DNA of 52,194 nucleotides from Leptolyngbya sp. Cla-17 (GCF_016807185.1 NZ_JAEVYN010000008.1:41492-93685); one strand, 5' to 3'; numbered from the stretch's first letter, positions 41,683 through 50,057 are shown. The notes: generated by a model from the letters alone, not told the origin. Numbers and translations: made by a program.

Positions 41683-42534
41683 ATGACTAAAAAGTCCTAT
41701 TCAATTCGACCAATGAATCGTAAAGAGCTTCAGATTGCGATCTCGTGGGCAACCGCAGAGGGATGGAATCCGGGGTTGCACGACGCTGAGTGTTTTCATA
41801 CAGCCGATCCAACGGGGTTTTGGATGGGTTTATTGGGGGATGAACCGATCGCTACCATCTCAGCCGTTAAATATGGCGACTCTTTTGGATTTGTCGGATT
41901 CTATATTGTCAAACCAGAGTATCGGGGGCAAGGCTATGGGATTCAACTCTGGAATGCAGCGTTAAATACATTATCAGGTCGAAATATTGGTCTAGATGGT
42001 GTGCTAGCTCAACAGGACAATTATCAGAAATCTGGATTTCAATTCGCCTATCGTAATATTCGCTACGAGGGTGTGAGTGGTAGTAAGTCAACGAATCATT
42101 TAGGAGTCGTTGACTTATCCACCATTCCGTTTGAAATGATTGCAGTTTATGATCGATCATTTTTCCCAGGCGATCGCGCTCAGTTTCTGCGAGATTGGCT
42201 TGATCAACCTGATAGTAATGCTTTGGGTATGGTGCAAAACAACACGCTGGTAGGGTACGGAGTGATAAGGCTCTGCCACACAGGTTACAAGATCGGTCCG
42301 TTGTTTGCGGATCAGCCATCTTTGGCAGAAGCGTTGTTTGTTGCCCTCCAGTCAACGGTAGCAGCAGGTACTCCCATTTACCTGGATGTTCCTGAAATTA
42401 ACGTAGTGGCTGTCAACCTGGCTGAGAAGTATGAGATGAAGAGGGTGTTTGAGACAGCTCGGATGTATACTCAAGCCTGTCCTGAGTTGCCCTACGATCG
42501 CCTGTTTGGTGTGACAACCTTTGAACTTGGATGA
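41683..42534 (+). CDS. Tandem-GNAT acetyltransferase (YitH-like)
   Basis: 283 residues from ATG 41683 (GGAACGG upstream; an in-frame ATG at 41668 is also possible). The first GNAT domain has FYIVKPEYRGQGYGIQLWNA (acetyl-CoA loop). A second, weaker acetyltransferase-like half (SNALGMVQNNTLVGYGVIRL, YKIGPLFADQPSLAEALF) follows, the layout of the GNAT plus Acetyltransf_18 family. The substrate is unknown. It lies downstream of parB but 160 bases away. Confidence 0.82.
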   Translation: MTKKSYSIRPMNRKELQIAISWATAEGWNPGLHDAECFHTADPTGFWMGLLGDEPIATISAVKYGDSFGFVGFYIVKPEYRGQGYGIQLWNAALNTLSGRNIGLDGVLAQQDNYQKSGFQFAYRNIRYEGVSGSKSTNHLGVVDLSTIPFEMIAVYDRSFFPGDRAQFLRDWLDQPDSNALGMVQNNTLVGYGVIRLCHTGYKIGPLFADQPSLAEALFVALQSTVAAGTPIYLDVPEINVVAVNLAEKYEMKRVFETARMYTQACPELPYDRLFGVTTFELG

Positions 42535-42559
42535 TGAATCGCCGTCGCTTTAAAGGGTA

Positions 42560-42688
42560 TATGGGGTTGAGGCAGATGGCAGCATCATTACCTTTCTGGA
42601 GGGCTTTCCCGACTCAGTGATTGAGCAGGCGAGGTCAGCTTTGAAGCAGCTCGCTCAGGATTTGTATGAACTGCTAGAAGGAGGGTGA
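42560..42688 (+). pseudogene. Possible tail of a lost gene
   Basis: One frame reads ADGSIITFLEGFPDSVIEQA then RSALKQLAQDLYELLEGG and a stop at about 42686, with no start codon or ribosome site. It looks like the last ~40 codons of a decayed gene. Family not recognised. Confidence 0.3.
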
Positions 42689-42791
42689 ATGGGTACTGCC
42701 TTCTATGCCATCACCGATGACCGACTCAAGGCGATTGGGCATACAACAACGATTCGGTTCTTTTTGGGGTCATAAGGCTCTAAACCCTTAT

Positions 42792-43183
42792 CTAAAGCCA
42801 CCTGGAAACCTGGAATGAGGTAAACTCTCGTCCAAAAGGTAGGAGCGCTAAGGTCATCAGTTTGAAGTGTTGCTTGGCGAATGGTAATCCAACGATGGTG
42901 ATGGCAAGAATGATGCCCCACAGTAAGTGAGATAGAGCAATTCCCCAACCAAATAGCACAATCCAAATTAGGTTAAAAATGGTTGTCAAAAGATCATCAG
43001 CGTGAGGTTTGGCGATAACTTCTTTACCAAAAGGGGTGAAGGTGGCAATTCCCAGGTTAATTGCTTTAATGCCAAAGGGAATGCCAATGATGGTCGTGCA
43101 AATTCCTAATCCGCCAATGATGTAGCCGATACCACTCATAAATCCACCGAAAATCAGCCGATGATGTTTCCGATTAAGCTCAT
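42792..43183 (-). pseudogene. YccF-family membrane protein with an early frameshift
   Basis: The main frame (Met at 43139) encodes 115 residues with two YccF units: GIGYIIGGLGICTTIIGIPF, NLGIATFTPFGKEV and, after the linker, NLIWIVLFGWGIALSHLLWG, LMTLALLPFGREF. Upstream, ATG 43183 reads MSLIGNIIG and hits a stop at once. In the +1-corrected frame the sequence LIFGGFMSG joins it to the main frame, matching the usual family start. One base is therefore missing near 43160 (expected Trp codon). Either a mutation or a sequencing error. A shortened protein from 43139 might still be made. Confidence 0.75.
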
Positions 43184-43389
43184 GCTAGATTTCCTATAAA
43201 TAGGATACTTTCAAGGCAATCACTGCGATCGCACAAAAACATATAATCGGGTAAACCCCCATCTCTGCTGGGGAACTCACAGAGTTTGACAGTTCCGGGA
43301 GTCTAAGGAAGAGTCGTCGTTAACGTGAGTTCATGGGGCATAAGATACGTGATTGCAATATATCGGATACTCTGTCCTAACTTTCCCGT

Positions 43390-44076
43390 CTATTCTCCAA
43401 ACCCAAAGGTGATGAATTCTAGTAACTCTGCGCGTTTGGGACTTATGTTTACTTCAAGTTTTCCAAATTTTTCAAAATTTGCCCGAAGTTCTTCATCAAG
43501 ATTTGCCCGTGCCATCACCGCCATTATCTCGATTGAGGCGGAACTTGGATACACCAAGCGATTTATCCGGGAGATATGAGTGTGCAGAAAGTTCCATATA
43601 TCTCTCGTCACTACCTCCTGGGCAGCTTTGCCCAATCCTACTACTTGATGGTCAATCCCAAACCAAACAATGTCTACAATTGATTCTTCTACCCATTGAT
43701 GGAAATCTTTTGGATCACCCGGTATACCATCTGACCAGGGGTTCTCATCCTCTACCTCACCTTTATGACTGTAACCTACCCCCATCCATCCATACTTTGA
43801 GGAGCTACTATCTATCCGACCTATCCGACCCGTTTTTCTCCTATGCGTTAGATCTAAATGGATGCATTCTTTCCAGTTACCGTCAATATAGTAAGTAAAA
43901 TGAGCGATTTGCCCATCTCCATAAAAAGCAGCAATAAATTCATTATTAGGATAATTGGCTCTCGCAGCTTCTAGTCTGGCGTAATTGATCGGTATGTGAC
44001 TTACGGGCAGCCAAGAAGCGTTGATATAGGAAAGATCAATCGGTCGAAGGTGCGACAAAATTTCATGTATGCACAT
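43390..44076 (-). CDS. Hypothetical protein
   Basis: About 228 residues from ATG 44076 (MCIHEILSHLRPIDLSYINA); an in-frame GTG at 44127 could extend it by 17 residues. No ribosome site is clear. The sequence is soluble-looking (FIAAFYGDGQIAHFTYYIDG, KYGWMGVGYSHKGEVEDENP, QWVEESIVDIVWFGIDHQVV). No family recognised. It shows no coupling to neighbours. Confidence 0.55.
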   Translation of the reverse strand: MCIHEILSHLRPIDLSYINASWLPVSHIPINYARLEAARANYPNNEFIAAFYGDGQIAHFTYYIDGNWKECIHLDLTHRRKTGRIGRIDSSSSKYGWMGVGYSHKGEVEDENPWSDGIPGDPKDFHQWVEESIVDIVWFGIDHQVVGLGKAAQEVVTRDIWNFLHTHISRINRLVYPSSASIEIMAVMARANLDEELRANFEKFGKLEVNISPKRAELLEFITFGFGE

Positions 44077-44193
44077 TTTGGGTTCGTTGCAATGACTATT
44101 CAAGAATAGACTGGCAACTTGGATCACACCTGATTACGTAACACTTCATAGCGCAGAGGCAAGATATTTTGTGGTAGGGGCTAATTCGCTTTG

Positions 44194-44392
44194 AGGGGTA
44201 ATTGAAGCGTAGCTGCTATGAGGGGCAATTAGGCTGAAACCATTACAGGGCAGACGATTCAAGCTAGTCTTTTTGTACTAACAAACTTCGGTATTCCTCA
44301 AATTTGCCTCTATCAATCAACGAATTTACGCTGTTTCAGGCTTCAGATTGATCCTAATTGCCCCTGGTGACAGCCTCGCTTCAATCACCCCT
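44194..44392. repeat. MITE-like element with nested inverted repeats
   Basis: Outer arms AGGGGTAATTGAAGCG (44194) and CGCTTCAATCACCCCT (44377); inner arms AGGGGCAATTAGG (44221) and CCTAATTGCCCCT (44353), with GTTTCAG/CTGAAAC further in. A related AGGGGCTAATTCGC lies just outside at 44177. The structure resembles a small non-autonomous transposon with several transposase sites per end; no matching transposase is recognised here. Confidence 0.55.
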
Positions 44393-44617
44393 ATAACTGA
44401 GCCATTTTGAATCAGTTGCAGGGCATTATAATGATCGGGCGGAATTTTCCCACAATGTGAAAAATTTTCATCGATTAATCAGGTTCACTTGTGATCCGTC
44501 ACCCCTCCCCACTTCAGAAAATAGGGATGCAAAAACAGGGTGTTAGTCCAAGATTAGTCCAAATGTCTGAACTGATTCTAAAAGCATTGCTCAACAAGCA
44601 TTAAAGACTATTGATTA

Positions 44618-44702
44618 ATTGCGCGATTCGCAATTAGTCTACGAGTTCATTGCGTTTCAGCCATTCGGAGGACTGGATTTAGTCCAATCAGCAAAGCTGA
44701 TT
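44618..44702 (+). repeat. Structured 85-nt dispersed repeat, copy 1
   Basis: Starts with hairpin ATTGCG-CGATT-CGCAAT and continues TTAGTCTACGAG. Hairpin TGGA-TTTAG-TCCA and final hairpin AATCAGC-AAA-GCTGATT follow. Copy 2 at 48094-48179 keeps the stems while loops differ. Confidence 0.6.
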
Positions 44703-44742
44703 ATTTGAGCCAAGCTTTTTATACAGCCTATAACTAATCTAT

Positions 44743-45807
44743 CTAAGTACAGGACAAAAGTTGTAGGGATTGCACAAAGTCGGACTCATTGGACAAGGAT
44801 GGATTGAGTACCAAATGGCGCAAATAATCGAACCCTAAGCGAAACAGACTTTTGGCGCGACGACCGTGTTTTTTAATCTTAATGGGCTGCCATTGATGCA
44901 ACCATAACCCGGTTCGCATCGCCCAACATAAAGCTAAAGTCAACAAGGCAAACAATTTACTCAACCGTTCATCATCGGTAAAGTGCGTCGATTCCAGACA
45001 GAACCCGCGAGTTTTGAAAATACCAAACAGCGTTTCAATTCCCCAGCGCAAGGCATAGTCTTTGACCAAATCTTGCGCCTTGAGGGGAGCAATCACCACG
45101 AGTAACTCCCCATCATCAAGTCGTAGCGCTTCAACGGCAACTGGGTAGCCCCAGACTCGGCAGGTGCCTGTGAGTTGTTGGGATTGACCGGGTTGCAGAT
45201 GGGCAAAGACGACTCGCGCCGCCAGCACCCTGCCATCATGCTCAATCTGGTCACTGCTGCGAATCCGTAAGCGAAAGGCGAGGGTAGGTTCGAGTAGAAG
45301 ATAGCGCACCCAGGCTTGCCCAATGAACTCGCGGTCGGCACACAAGTAGTTCACTCTAGCGGTGGGGAACCGTTTGGCAAAGGTCTCCATTAACCGCATC
45401 CGCTCGTCACTGTTGGAATTCCCCCGCTTGTCCAACAGCCACCACAGTACCGGGAAGGCAACTCCTTCATGAACTATGCCCAAAGTCAAAATGTTGTACC
45501 ACTGAGTGCCAAATTTCCAGGTGGTGCGATCCAGGCTCAACACCCAGTCCTCCGGAATCTGCATCCAACTCACCACGACGCTAGCCAGTTGAGCTTCGTC
45601 GAGCGCAAACCCTCGGAAAAATCGCTGCAATCGCTTGTAGCTCGATTCGGGCAATGCCCTACCACCAAAGCCTACACACAGTTCGCTCAAGTTCACTGTC
45701 TTGACTTTCAGCAAGGCTAACAAGAACAATGCCAGAAATGAAATCCTCGCTCCGTGCCAGTTCAATTGTTCTTGGAGGACTCGCTTTAATTCGCTATATT
45801 GGCTCAT
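44743..45807 (-). CDS. IS4-family transposase
   Basis: 354 residues with the DDE triad and YREK signature of the IS4 family: first Asp VLSLDRTTWKFG, second Asp YLCADREFIGQ, and YALRWGIETLFGIFK, where Y-R-E-K have the right spacing (Y-2-R-3-E-6-K). The stop codon lies within the left terminal repeat. Apparently intact. Its insertion spares the stop codon of the neighbouring hypothetical gene. Confidence 0.93.
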   Translation of the reverse strand: MSQYSELKRVLQEQLNWHGARISFLALFLLALLKVKTVNLSELCVGFGGRALPESSYKRLQRFFRGFALDEAQLASVVVSWMQIPEDWVLSLDRTTWKFGTQWYNILTLGIVHEGVAFPVLWWLLDKRGNSNSDERMRLMETFAKRFPTARVNYLCADREFIGQAWVRYLLLEPTLAFRLRIRSSDQIEHDGRVLAARVVFAHLQPGQSQQLTGTCRVWGYPVAVEALRLDDGELLVVIAPLKAQDLVKDYALRWGIETLFGIFKTRGFCLESTHFTDDERLSKLFALLTLALCWAMRTGLWLHQWQPIKIKKHGRRAKSLFRLGFDYLRHLVLNPSLSNESDFVQSLQLLSCT

Positions 45808-45884
45808 AGGGTTTCTCCAGAGTGTGGTAATTCTGATGAAACCCTACCCTGCTCATCCTTTCAAGCTTTTTGTCCCGTACTGAG
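44743..45884 (-). mobile_element. IS4-family element, 1142 bp, 9-bp target duplication
   Basis: Terminal inverted repeats CTAAGTACAGGACAAAA (44743) and, reversed, CTCAGTACGGGACAAAA (ending 45884). CTAATCTAT flanks both sides exactly (44734-44742 and 45885-45893). The 9-bp duplication suits the IS10/IS50-like branch. Confidence 0.93.
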
Positions 45885-46601
45885 CTAATCTATATCTAGG
45901 TTCTGTATTTCATCACTAAGGTTTACAGATATCTTTAGCATTTTCAAGGCTTCAATAAACAAAAATGGGTTATCAACATGTTGAATATAAACACATGTTG
46001 CTACCCACAAAAAATCCTTTTTGAATTCTGGTTTGAATTCGATCTGAAATGCGTCATCTTCAGAACTAAGGTGAAACTTAACTTCCTTGATTTTGATCAT
46101 AGGGACGTCAAGTTTTTTATCAGCAATCCTAAGATAATCCTTGTGAACTACAAATCGACCAAAGATAAATTCTTTGCCGTCTTGAATGTCTGACTTTATT
46201 TTTGCCCAAAGCTTAGGTTCGGTATTAGTTCTAATTGCCTTCACAAGCTTTCTGGACAAAGAAGAAAAGTCCTCTTCTCGATCGTAATCTCCGTACTTGT
46301 TACCACTACCGTTTTTTGTAAAGTATCTATAGCGTAATAAATAGCTAAAATCAACCGGATTTCCCAAGACATAAGAAGCAGAGGAACCGCAAAGTATTTT
46401 AATCGAGATTATATCTTCATAGCGATAAGCTATTACCTTGTCTGATCTTAAAAATCTAGGTTGTATGATCAGAAATCCTTGCTCATAAATAAAAATTTCC
46501 TGTGATGGGTATAGTCCAACCCTTGGAACCTTATCAGTTTGAATTTTTCTGCCAAGATGTAAATCCAAGAGAACTTTGTCTATGCTCTTATTCAATTTCA
46601 T
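45885..46601 (-). CDS. Hypothetical protein, DUF6585-like
   Basis: 238 residues. The pattern (EIFIYEQGFLIIQPRFLRSD, AYRYEDIISIKILCG; later LWAKIKSDIQDGKEFIFGRF, VVHKDYLRIADKKLDVPMIK) resembles DUF6585-type proteins that contain two PH-like beta domains. Function unknown. The gene is noticeably AT-rich, unlike its neighbours, suggesting transfer. Its stop codon is the first triplet of the 9-bp target duplication of the IS4 element, so the insertion left the protein unchanged. Confidence 0.6.
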   Translation of the reverse strand: MKLNKSIDKVLLDLHLGRKIQTDKVPRVGLYPSQEIFIYEQGFLIIQPRFLRSDKVIAYRYEDIISIKILCGSSASYVLGNPVDFSYLLRYRYFTKNGSGNKYGDYDREEDFSSLSRKLVKAIRTNTEPKLWAKIKSDIQDGKEFIFGRFVVHKDYLRIADKKLDVPMIKIKEVKFHLSSEDDAFQIEFKPEFKKDFLWVATCVYIQHVDNPFLFIEALKMLKISVNLSDEIQNLDID

Positions 46602-46860
46602 ATTAATTTCAAGTTGAATGCAGCATCTTTCAGTGGGTAATGCCCTGAAGGAAAGGTTTTTCCACGATGAAAACCTCTTGAGATTCAGAGGCTTATCATA
46701 TCCCTCAGGGCGCTACCTTTCAGTGAAATTGGTTTTGCAGTCTAACGGTACCCATCACCCACCGCAGATAACCTTTGAATTCCAACAAATAACTTCTCGG
46801 CGGTCGGTGTGCATGGACGTTGTTAGACTGCGATCGCTGATTAGTTTTTGAATGTAAAGG

Positions 46861-47412
46861 TTAATTCTTGAATATAAAATTGTGAAGCAAATCAACCATA
46901 CGTTCCTGTACCGCTTCGTCTAATCCAGGATACAGCTTGATTACTTTATCCTGGACTCGCAACTCGATTGAACGCCAATAGACAGGTGGAGGATCATCAT
47001 TGGCTTCTGTCACAGATTCCACAGCGACGATGCTGTCTAGCTTGTAGAGAATTACCTTTGGGGGACGATACGGGAAAATGGCAGGGGTAGAGCATGTTAG
47101 AATCCCTGCCTGTTTATCAAAGGTATAGGTCGGATAACGTCCACCCCCATATACTCTGACCAGTAACAAACCCACAAATGGCAGTGCTGCTGTAATGCTC
47201 CCTAATGTGAGAGCTAATCTAATAGAAGAACCGGGAAACAAAAAGACCACTAGAGTACAGACAGCAAACGTAATCAGCGGTTGAATAATCAAATTATTTG
47301 CGCTAGGAATTAGTCCATAGCCATACACCATAGCCCCATCCAAGAGGATTAACCTCAATGCTGAATGCTCCAGCACTTTCATGGATGGATTTAGAGTGTG
47401 ATTATTCTTCAT
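46861..47412 (-). CDS. Hypothetical membrane protein with PH-like tail
   Basis: 183 residues. Two to three membrane segments (LIIQPLITFAVCTLVVFLFP; LALTLGSITAALPFVGLLLV) precede a soluble part (YTFDKQAGILTCSTPAIFPY, KVILYKLDSIVAVESVTEAN, VQDKVIKLYPGLDEAVQERM). This looks like the small 'bacterial PH-like' membrane proteins. Start choice is open because no clear ribosome site is seen; ATG 47382 (MKVLEHSALRL) is an alternative. It shares the PH-like flavour with the previous gene. Confidence 0.55.
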   Translation of the reverse strand: MKNNHTLNPSMKVLEHSALRLILLDGAMVYGYGLIPSANNLIIQPLITFAVCTLVVFLFPGSSIRLALTLGSITAALPFVGLLLVRVYGGGRYPTYTFDKQAGILTCSTPAIFPYRPPKVILYKLDSIVAVESVTEANDDPPPVYWRSIELRVQDKVIKLYPGLDEAVQERMVDLLHNFIFKN

Positions 47413-47557
47413 AACACAGGAATGCCATAAAGCATCTTGATCTTTCTGTAGATACCTCAGTCTTAAGCTTTAGGGAGGCGATCGCCACACATTCATCTGC
47501 ATCAGCGGCAGTATCTCAGGCTCTCTTTCAGACCAAATTATCATGCTAAAGCAGTCT

Positions 47558-47985
47558 AACTATTAATAGACTGAAACTTTCTGTATAACATCCCAAAACT
47601 GATGATTAGCCAGACGATTTCTGCATAACACTCCAATCGAAGAGATAGGCAGAATCATTCTGCATAACATACTGTTTTGGGTGAATCGATCGCACTATTC
47701 TGTCTACTGAAAACCCACTAAGCGATCGCACCCTCCTAACTCACTTTTCCTTTCCCCACCCGCCACGCACTCTCAGCCCCATTCCTGCTCACCCTGGTAA
47801 ACACAAACCCATAGCGGCAAAACTCAGCCCCAACAAAGGCGCAAGCTGACTCGTAGACAATACCCACCCCTTCTCAGCCACCCGATCAAACAGTTCTAGG
47901 TTTGCCAGCGGGTCAGGTTGAGTAGACTGGAGAGAAGCCAGCGCACCCAACAGTACGCCCACCATCTTACTCTCGTCACCCCTAG
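47558..47985 (-). repeat. 0.44-kb inverted repeat, right copy
   Basis: Reverse complement of 30437-30882, 18 bases shorter overall. It keeps the three phased GTTAT(G/A)CAGAA motifs at its inner end. Confidence 0.92.
47748..47965 (-). pseudogene. Broken copy of the small inverted-repeat gene
   Basis: Reads MVGVLLGALASLQSTQPDPL and on to LAPLLGLSFAAMGLCLPG, then stops. Compared with the copy at 30457 it lacks 19 bases after the codons for LLGL, which shifts the frame. The tail encoding SAWRVGKE is still readable further on in another frame. Confidence 0.75.
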
Positions 47986-48546
47986 TAATGTCCTGCATCT
48001 TATGAGACGGTTTCTAGGTGTCCTGTGAGACACGCAGCAGATCCGTATAGCCATTACTCGGAATGTATTAAAGTCAGGTTCAGAATCTGAACTATTGCGT
48101 TGAAGGCAATTAGTCTACGAGTTTCTAGTACTTCCAGCCATTTAGAACAGTGGATTTAGTCCAATCAGTTTTGCTGATTAATTGCCGTAGCCTTTTGGGC
48201 GATCGCGTCAATGATTAAGCGGTTAGTTGGGTACTAACGGCATTTAAAGGAGCAAGTCCGATAAATAATCTAGAGTTCAAGTGGTATGTCTCATTGAGAC
48301 TAAAAAGTGCTTTTTGAAACATCTTCCAGTAAAGACTTTCATCCTAATGGTACTTTCTGTTCCATTCCTCCTCAACCCCTCTCAATGCCCCACGTCTCAG
48401 GCGACAGTAGCTCATGGCTGGTGTCATTGATATGGGTAAATTCTTGGTTCTTCGCCTGTATGGAAGAGAATTCACGGATTTGTTTAAGTAGAAGTACTAT
48501 TTGTTACATTGAGCGCGGGTGTTTAACTAGCATTGGTAATATCCCA
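47986..48546. other. Non-coding region with structured repeat copy 2
   Basis: About 560 bases. It holds the second copy of the 85-nt structured repeat (48094-48179). The open frame from 48307 upstream of the small secreted protein is probably not translated. Confidence 0.4.
48094..48179 (+). repeat. Structured 86-nt dispersed repeat, copy 2
   Basis: Hairpins ATTGC-GTTGAAG-GCAAT, TGGA-TTTAG-TCCA and AATCAG-TTTTG-CTGATT match the stems of copy 1 at 44618-44702 in the same order and orientation. Confidence 0.6.
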
Positions 48547-48903
48547 ATGAACGGCTATATGCCGAAAAACACAATGATCAGAGGCGTTGCAGCAGCGATC
48601 GCGCTATCATCCATCTCCCTGTTCGCCAGCACACCTGCTCAGGCTGAACAGTGGTATTTCTGGGTCCAAAATAGCTCCGAGGTTAACATCCAGAAGCTTC
48701 TGGTTTCTGAAAACAAACGTCAGTGGTTTGAGGTTGGAGATGGCCTTAACTCTGGTGAAAAGAACAAGCTGGTTTGGGATGAGTCAACCAATAGTGAAGG
48801 TTGCACACAGTGGATCAAAGCCCAATTCAGTAACGGCGAGGAAAGCCCACCGTCAAAAATCAATTTCTGCGAAAACTTAGACGATCCCATTGTTTTTGAA
48901 TAA
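48547..48903 (+). CDS. Small exported protein
   Basis: 118 residues from ATG 48547, or 109 from ATG 48574. The signal peptide MIRGVAAAIALSSISLFAS with cleavage after TPAQA is clear. The mature ~85 residues begin EQWYFWVQNSSEVNIQKLLV and contain two cysteines (SEGCTQWIKAQF, KINFCENLDD), which could form a disulfide. An earlier in-frame ATG at 48307 would bury the signal peptide and is rejected. No ribosome site is evident. No family recognised. Confidence 0.6.
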   Translation: MNGYMPKNTMIRGVAAAIALSSISLFASTPAQAEQWYFWVQNSSEVNIQKLLVSENKRQWFEVGDGLNSGEKNKLVWDESTNSEGCTQWIKAQFSNGEESPPSKINFCENLDDPIVFE

Positions 48904-48949
48904 CTGAACTAGAAAGTTCGACGTTGCAGAATAGGAGTATGAGTCACAA

Positions 48950-48968
48950 CCTCCGGCTTTGCCGGAGG
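48950..48968 (+). terminator. GC-rich hairpin after the small exported protein
   Basis: CCTCCGGC-TTT-GCCGGAGG, a perfect 8-bp stem 47 bases past the stop. No T-run follows, so it may be an RNA-stabilising or Rho-type stop. Confidence 0.5.
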
Positions 48969-49218
48969 CTTGAAGGTGTAAAGGTAGCGAAGCTGCATCC
49001 AAGTGCCACGCAATCGCTGTAATGCTTCAGTATCAACGAATCCAGCAAAAAAACTCGAAATTTGAAACTTGCCCATAAATGATGGCTGGGTTGCTCAGGA
49101 ATTTAACAGTAGAATCAGCCTTTCACGCTTTTTCGCGTAAAAACTTGCCGGTAAATAGGTATTTCTTGGGATGTCTTAGCTAAATCATAGAAAATGGCGA
49201 TCTTAGGAGAGCAAAAAG

Positions 49219-49443
49219 ATGAAGTACTGGATATTGGGTGCGGTAGCTGGCATCGGCTTACTGCTGGTACCCGTAAAAGTACCTTGCGGCAGTCCAGGAG
49301 CCACCTGCGCCATGCCGCCTCTCCCTGGAGGTACGACTCCCAGATACTATTATGAGTACGAGCCGTTGGGTGTGCTGTGGTTGGAACTGCTGACGCAAGC
49401 AAATTTGCCATTTTATTATGCCAGCGGCACTGAGAACGGGTAG
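49219..49443 (+). CDS. Small membrane or exported protein
   Basis: 74 residues: a hydrophobic start MKYWILGAVAGIGLLLVPVK, two cysteines (VPCGSPGATCAMPPL) and an aromatic stretch (PRYYYEYEPLGVLWLELLTQ). AGGAGAGC is well placed before the ATG. No family recognised; the ribosome site and signal-like N-terminus make it likely real. Confidence 0.55.
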   Translation: MKYWILGAVAGIGLLLVPVKVPCGSPGATCAMPPLPGGTTPRYYYEYEPLGVLWLELLTQANLPFYYASGTENG

Positions 49444-49555
49444 CACATCGATCGTCAAACGAGGCATCCATCTTGATAGCAGATTATGTTGAAGCCGGAC
49501 ATCCAATTTACTACTAGCCCTGTAGAGCTTGAATAGTTGCGAAACGAGCAATGAG

Positions 49556-49734
49556 TCAACGATGAGACCGGGCTTTTGAATCCTTAAAACCCGCAAGATT
49601 ACGCTTGCAGCATAAGATTCTGGAGTTGAATCAGTCCAGAAAAAGTCCAACCCATCTGTAGTATGGGTTTTCCATCTTCAGTAGAACTTATCAACGATGA
49701 GATCGGGCTTTGGAGTCCTTAAAGCCTGCAAGAT
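49556..49734 (+). repeat. Two 44-bp direct repeats 135 bp apart
   Basis: TCAACGATGAGACCGGGCTT (49556) recurs as TCAACGATGAGATCGGGCTT (49691), and the similarity continues to GCAAGAT. They lie in a gap of repeat debris with no supported gene. Confidence 0.6.
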
Positions 49735-49985
49735 GGACCAGCGGGGGCATTTGAACAGAAACCTACGGTTCTGGTTGGAGATCTTATTCCACAAAGCTTT
49801 CACCGCCCGTAAAGGCAACTCCTAGAAAAACGTTCGTTTTCTTTGTGACGAACTTTTAGCCGCAATTGGACCTTGATAGGCGCAAAAAAACTCATCCAGA
49901 AATCAAAATCAAGTTAAGTGGGCAGCCGCAAGTTTCTTGACAAGTCAAAACCGTAGGTTTTTCGTAAATGCCCCTGCTGGTCCGA
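49733..49985. repeat. Inverted gene-start fragments bounding about 180 bp
   Basis: GGACCAGCGGGGGCATTTGA (49736) is mirrored by TAAATGCCCCTGCTGGTCC (49965-49983), and both extend inward with CCTACGG. The left arm encodes MDQRGHLNRNLRFWLEILFH, the right arm (minus strand) DQQGHLRKTYGFDLSRNLRL. The same start is found at 30269. Probably debris of a mobile element. Confidence 0.55.
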
Positions 49986-50057
49986 TTAGGGAGAGATCTA
50001 CGCAAGGTCAAATTGCATCGGTTCAAGCAGCGGTGGGGTAGCCGTTTCAAATAGGGG
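49984..50057. repeat. 73-bp dispersed repeat, copy B
   Basis: Matches 10294-10366 in the same orientation with a handful of differences. It directly abuts the inverted fragment structure that ends at 49985. Confidence 0.7.

Larger units (their letters stand above)
44128..44742. other. Repeat-rich non-coding region
   Basis: About 600 bases without a gene. It holds a MITE-like inverted repeat structure (44194-44392), two ATTAGTCCAA motifs (44545-44570) and a structured 85-nt repeat (44618-44702), listed separately. Confidence 0.5.

Noticed and set aside
48307..48546. N-terminal extension of the small exported protein
   Set aside because: It would place about 80 residues before a clear signal peptide and has no ribosome site.
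49258..49650. 130-codon minus-strand frame
   Set aside because: It is antisense to the small membrane protein at 49219, which has a good ribosome site, and it covers repeat debris.
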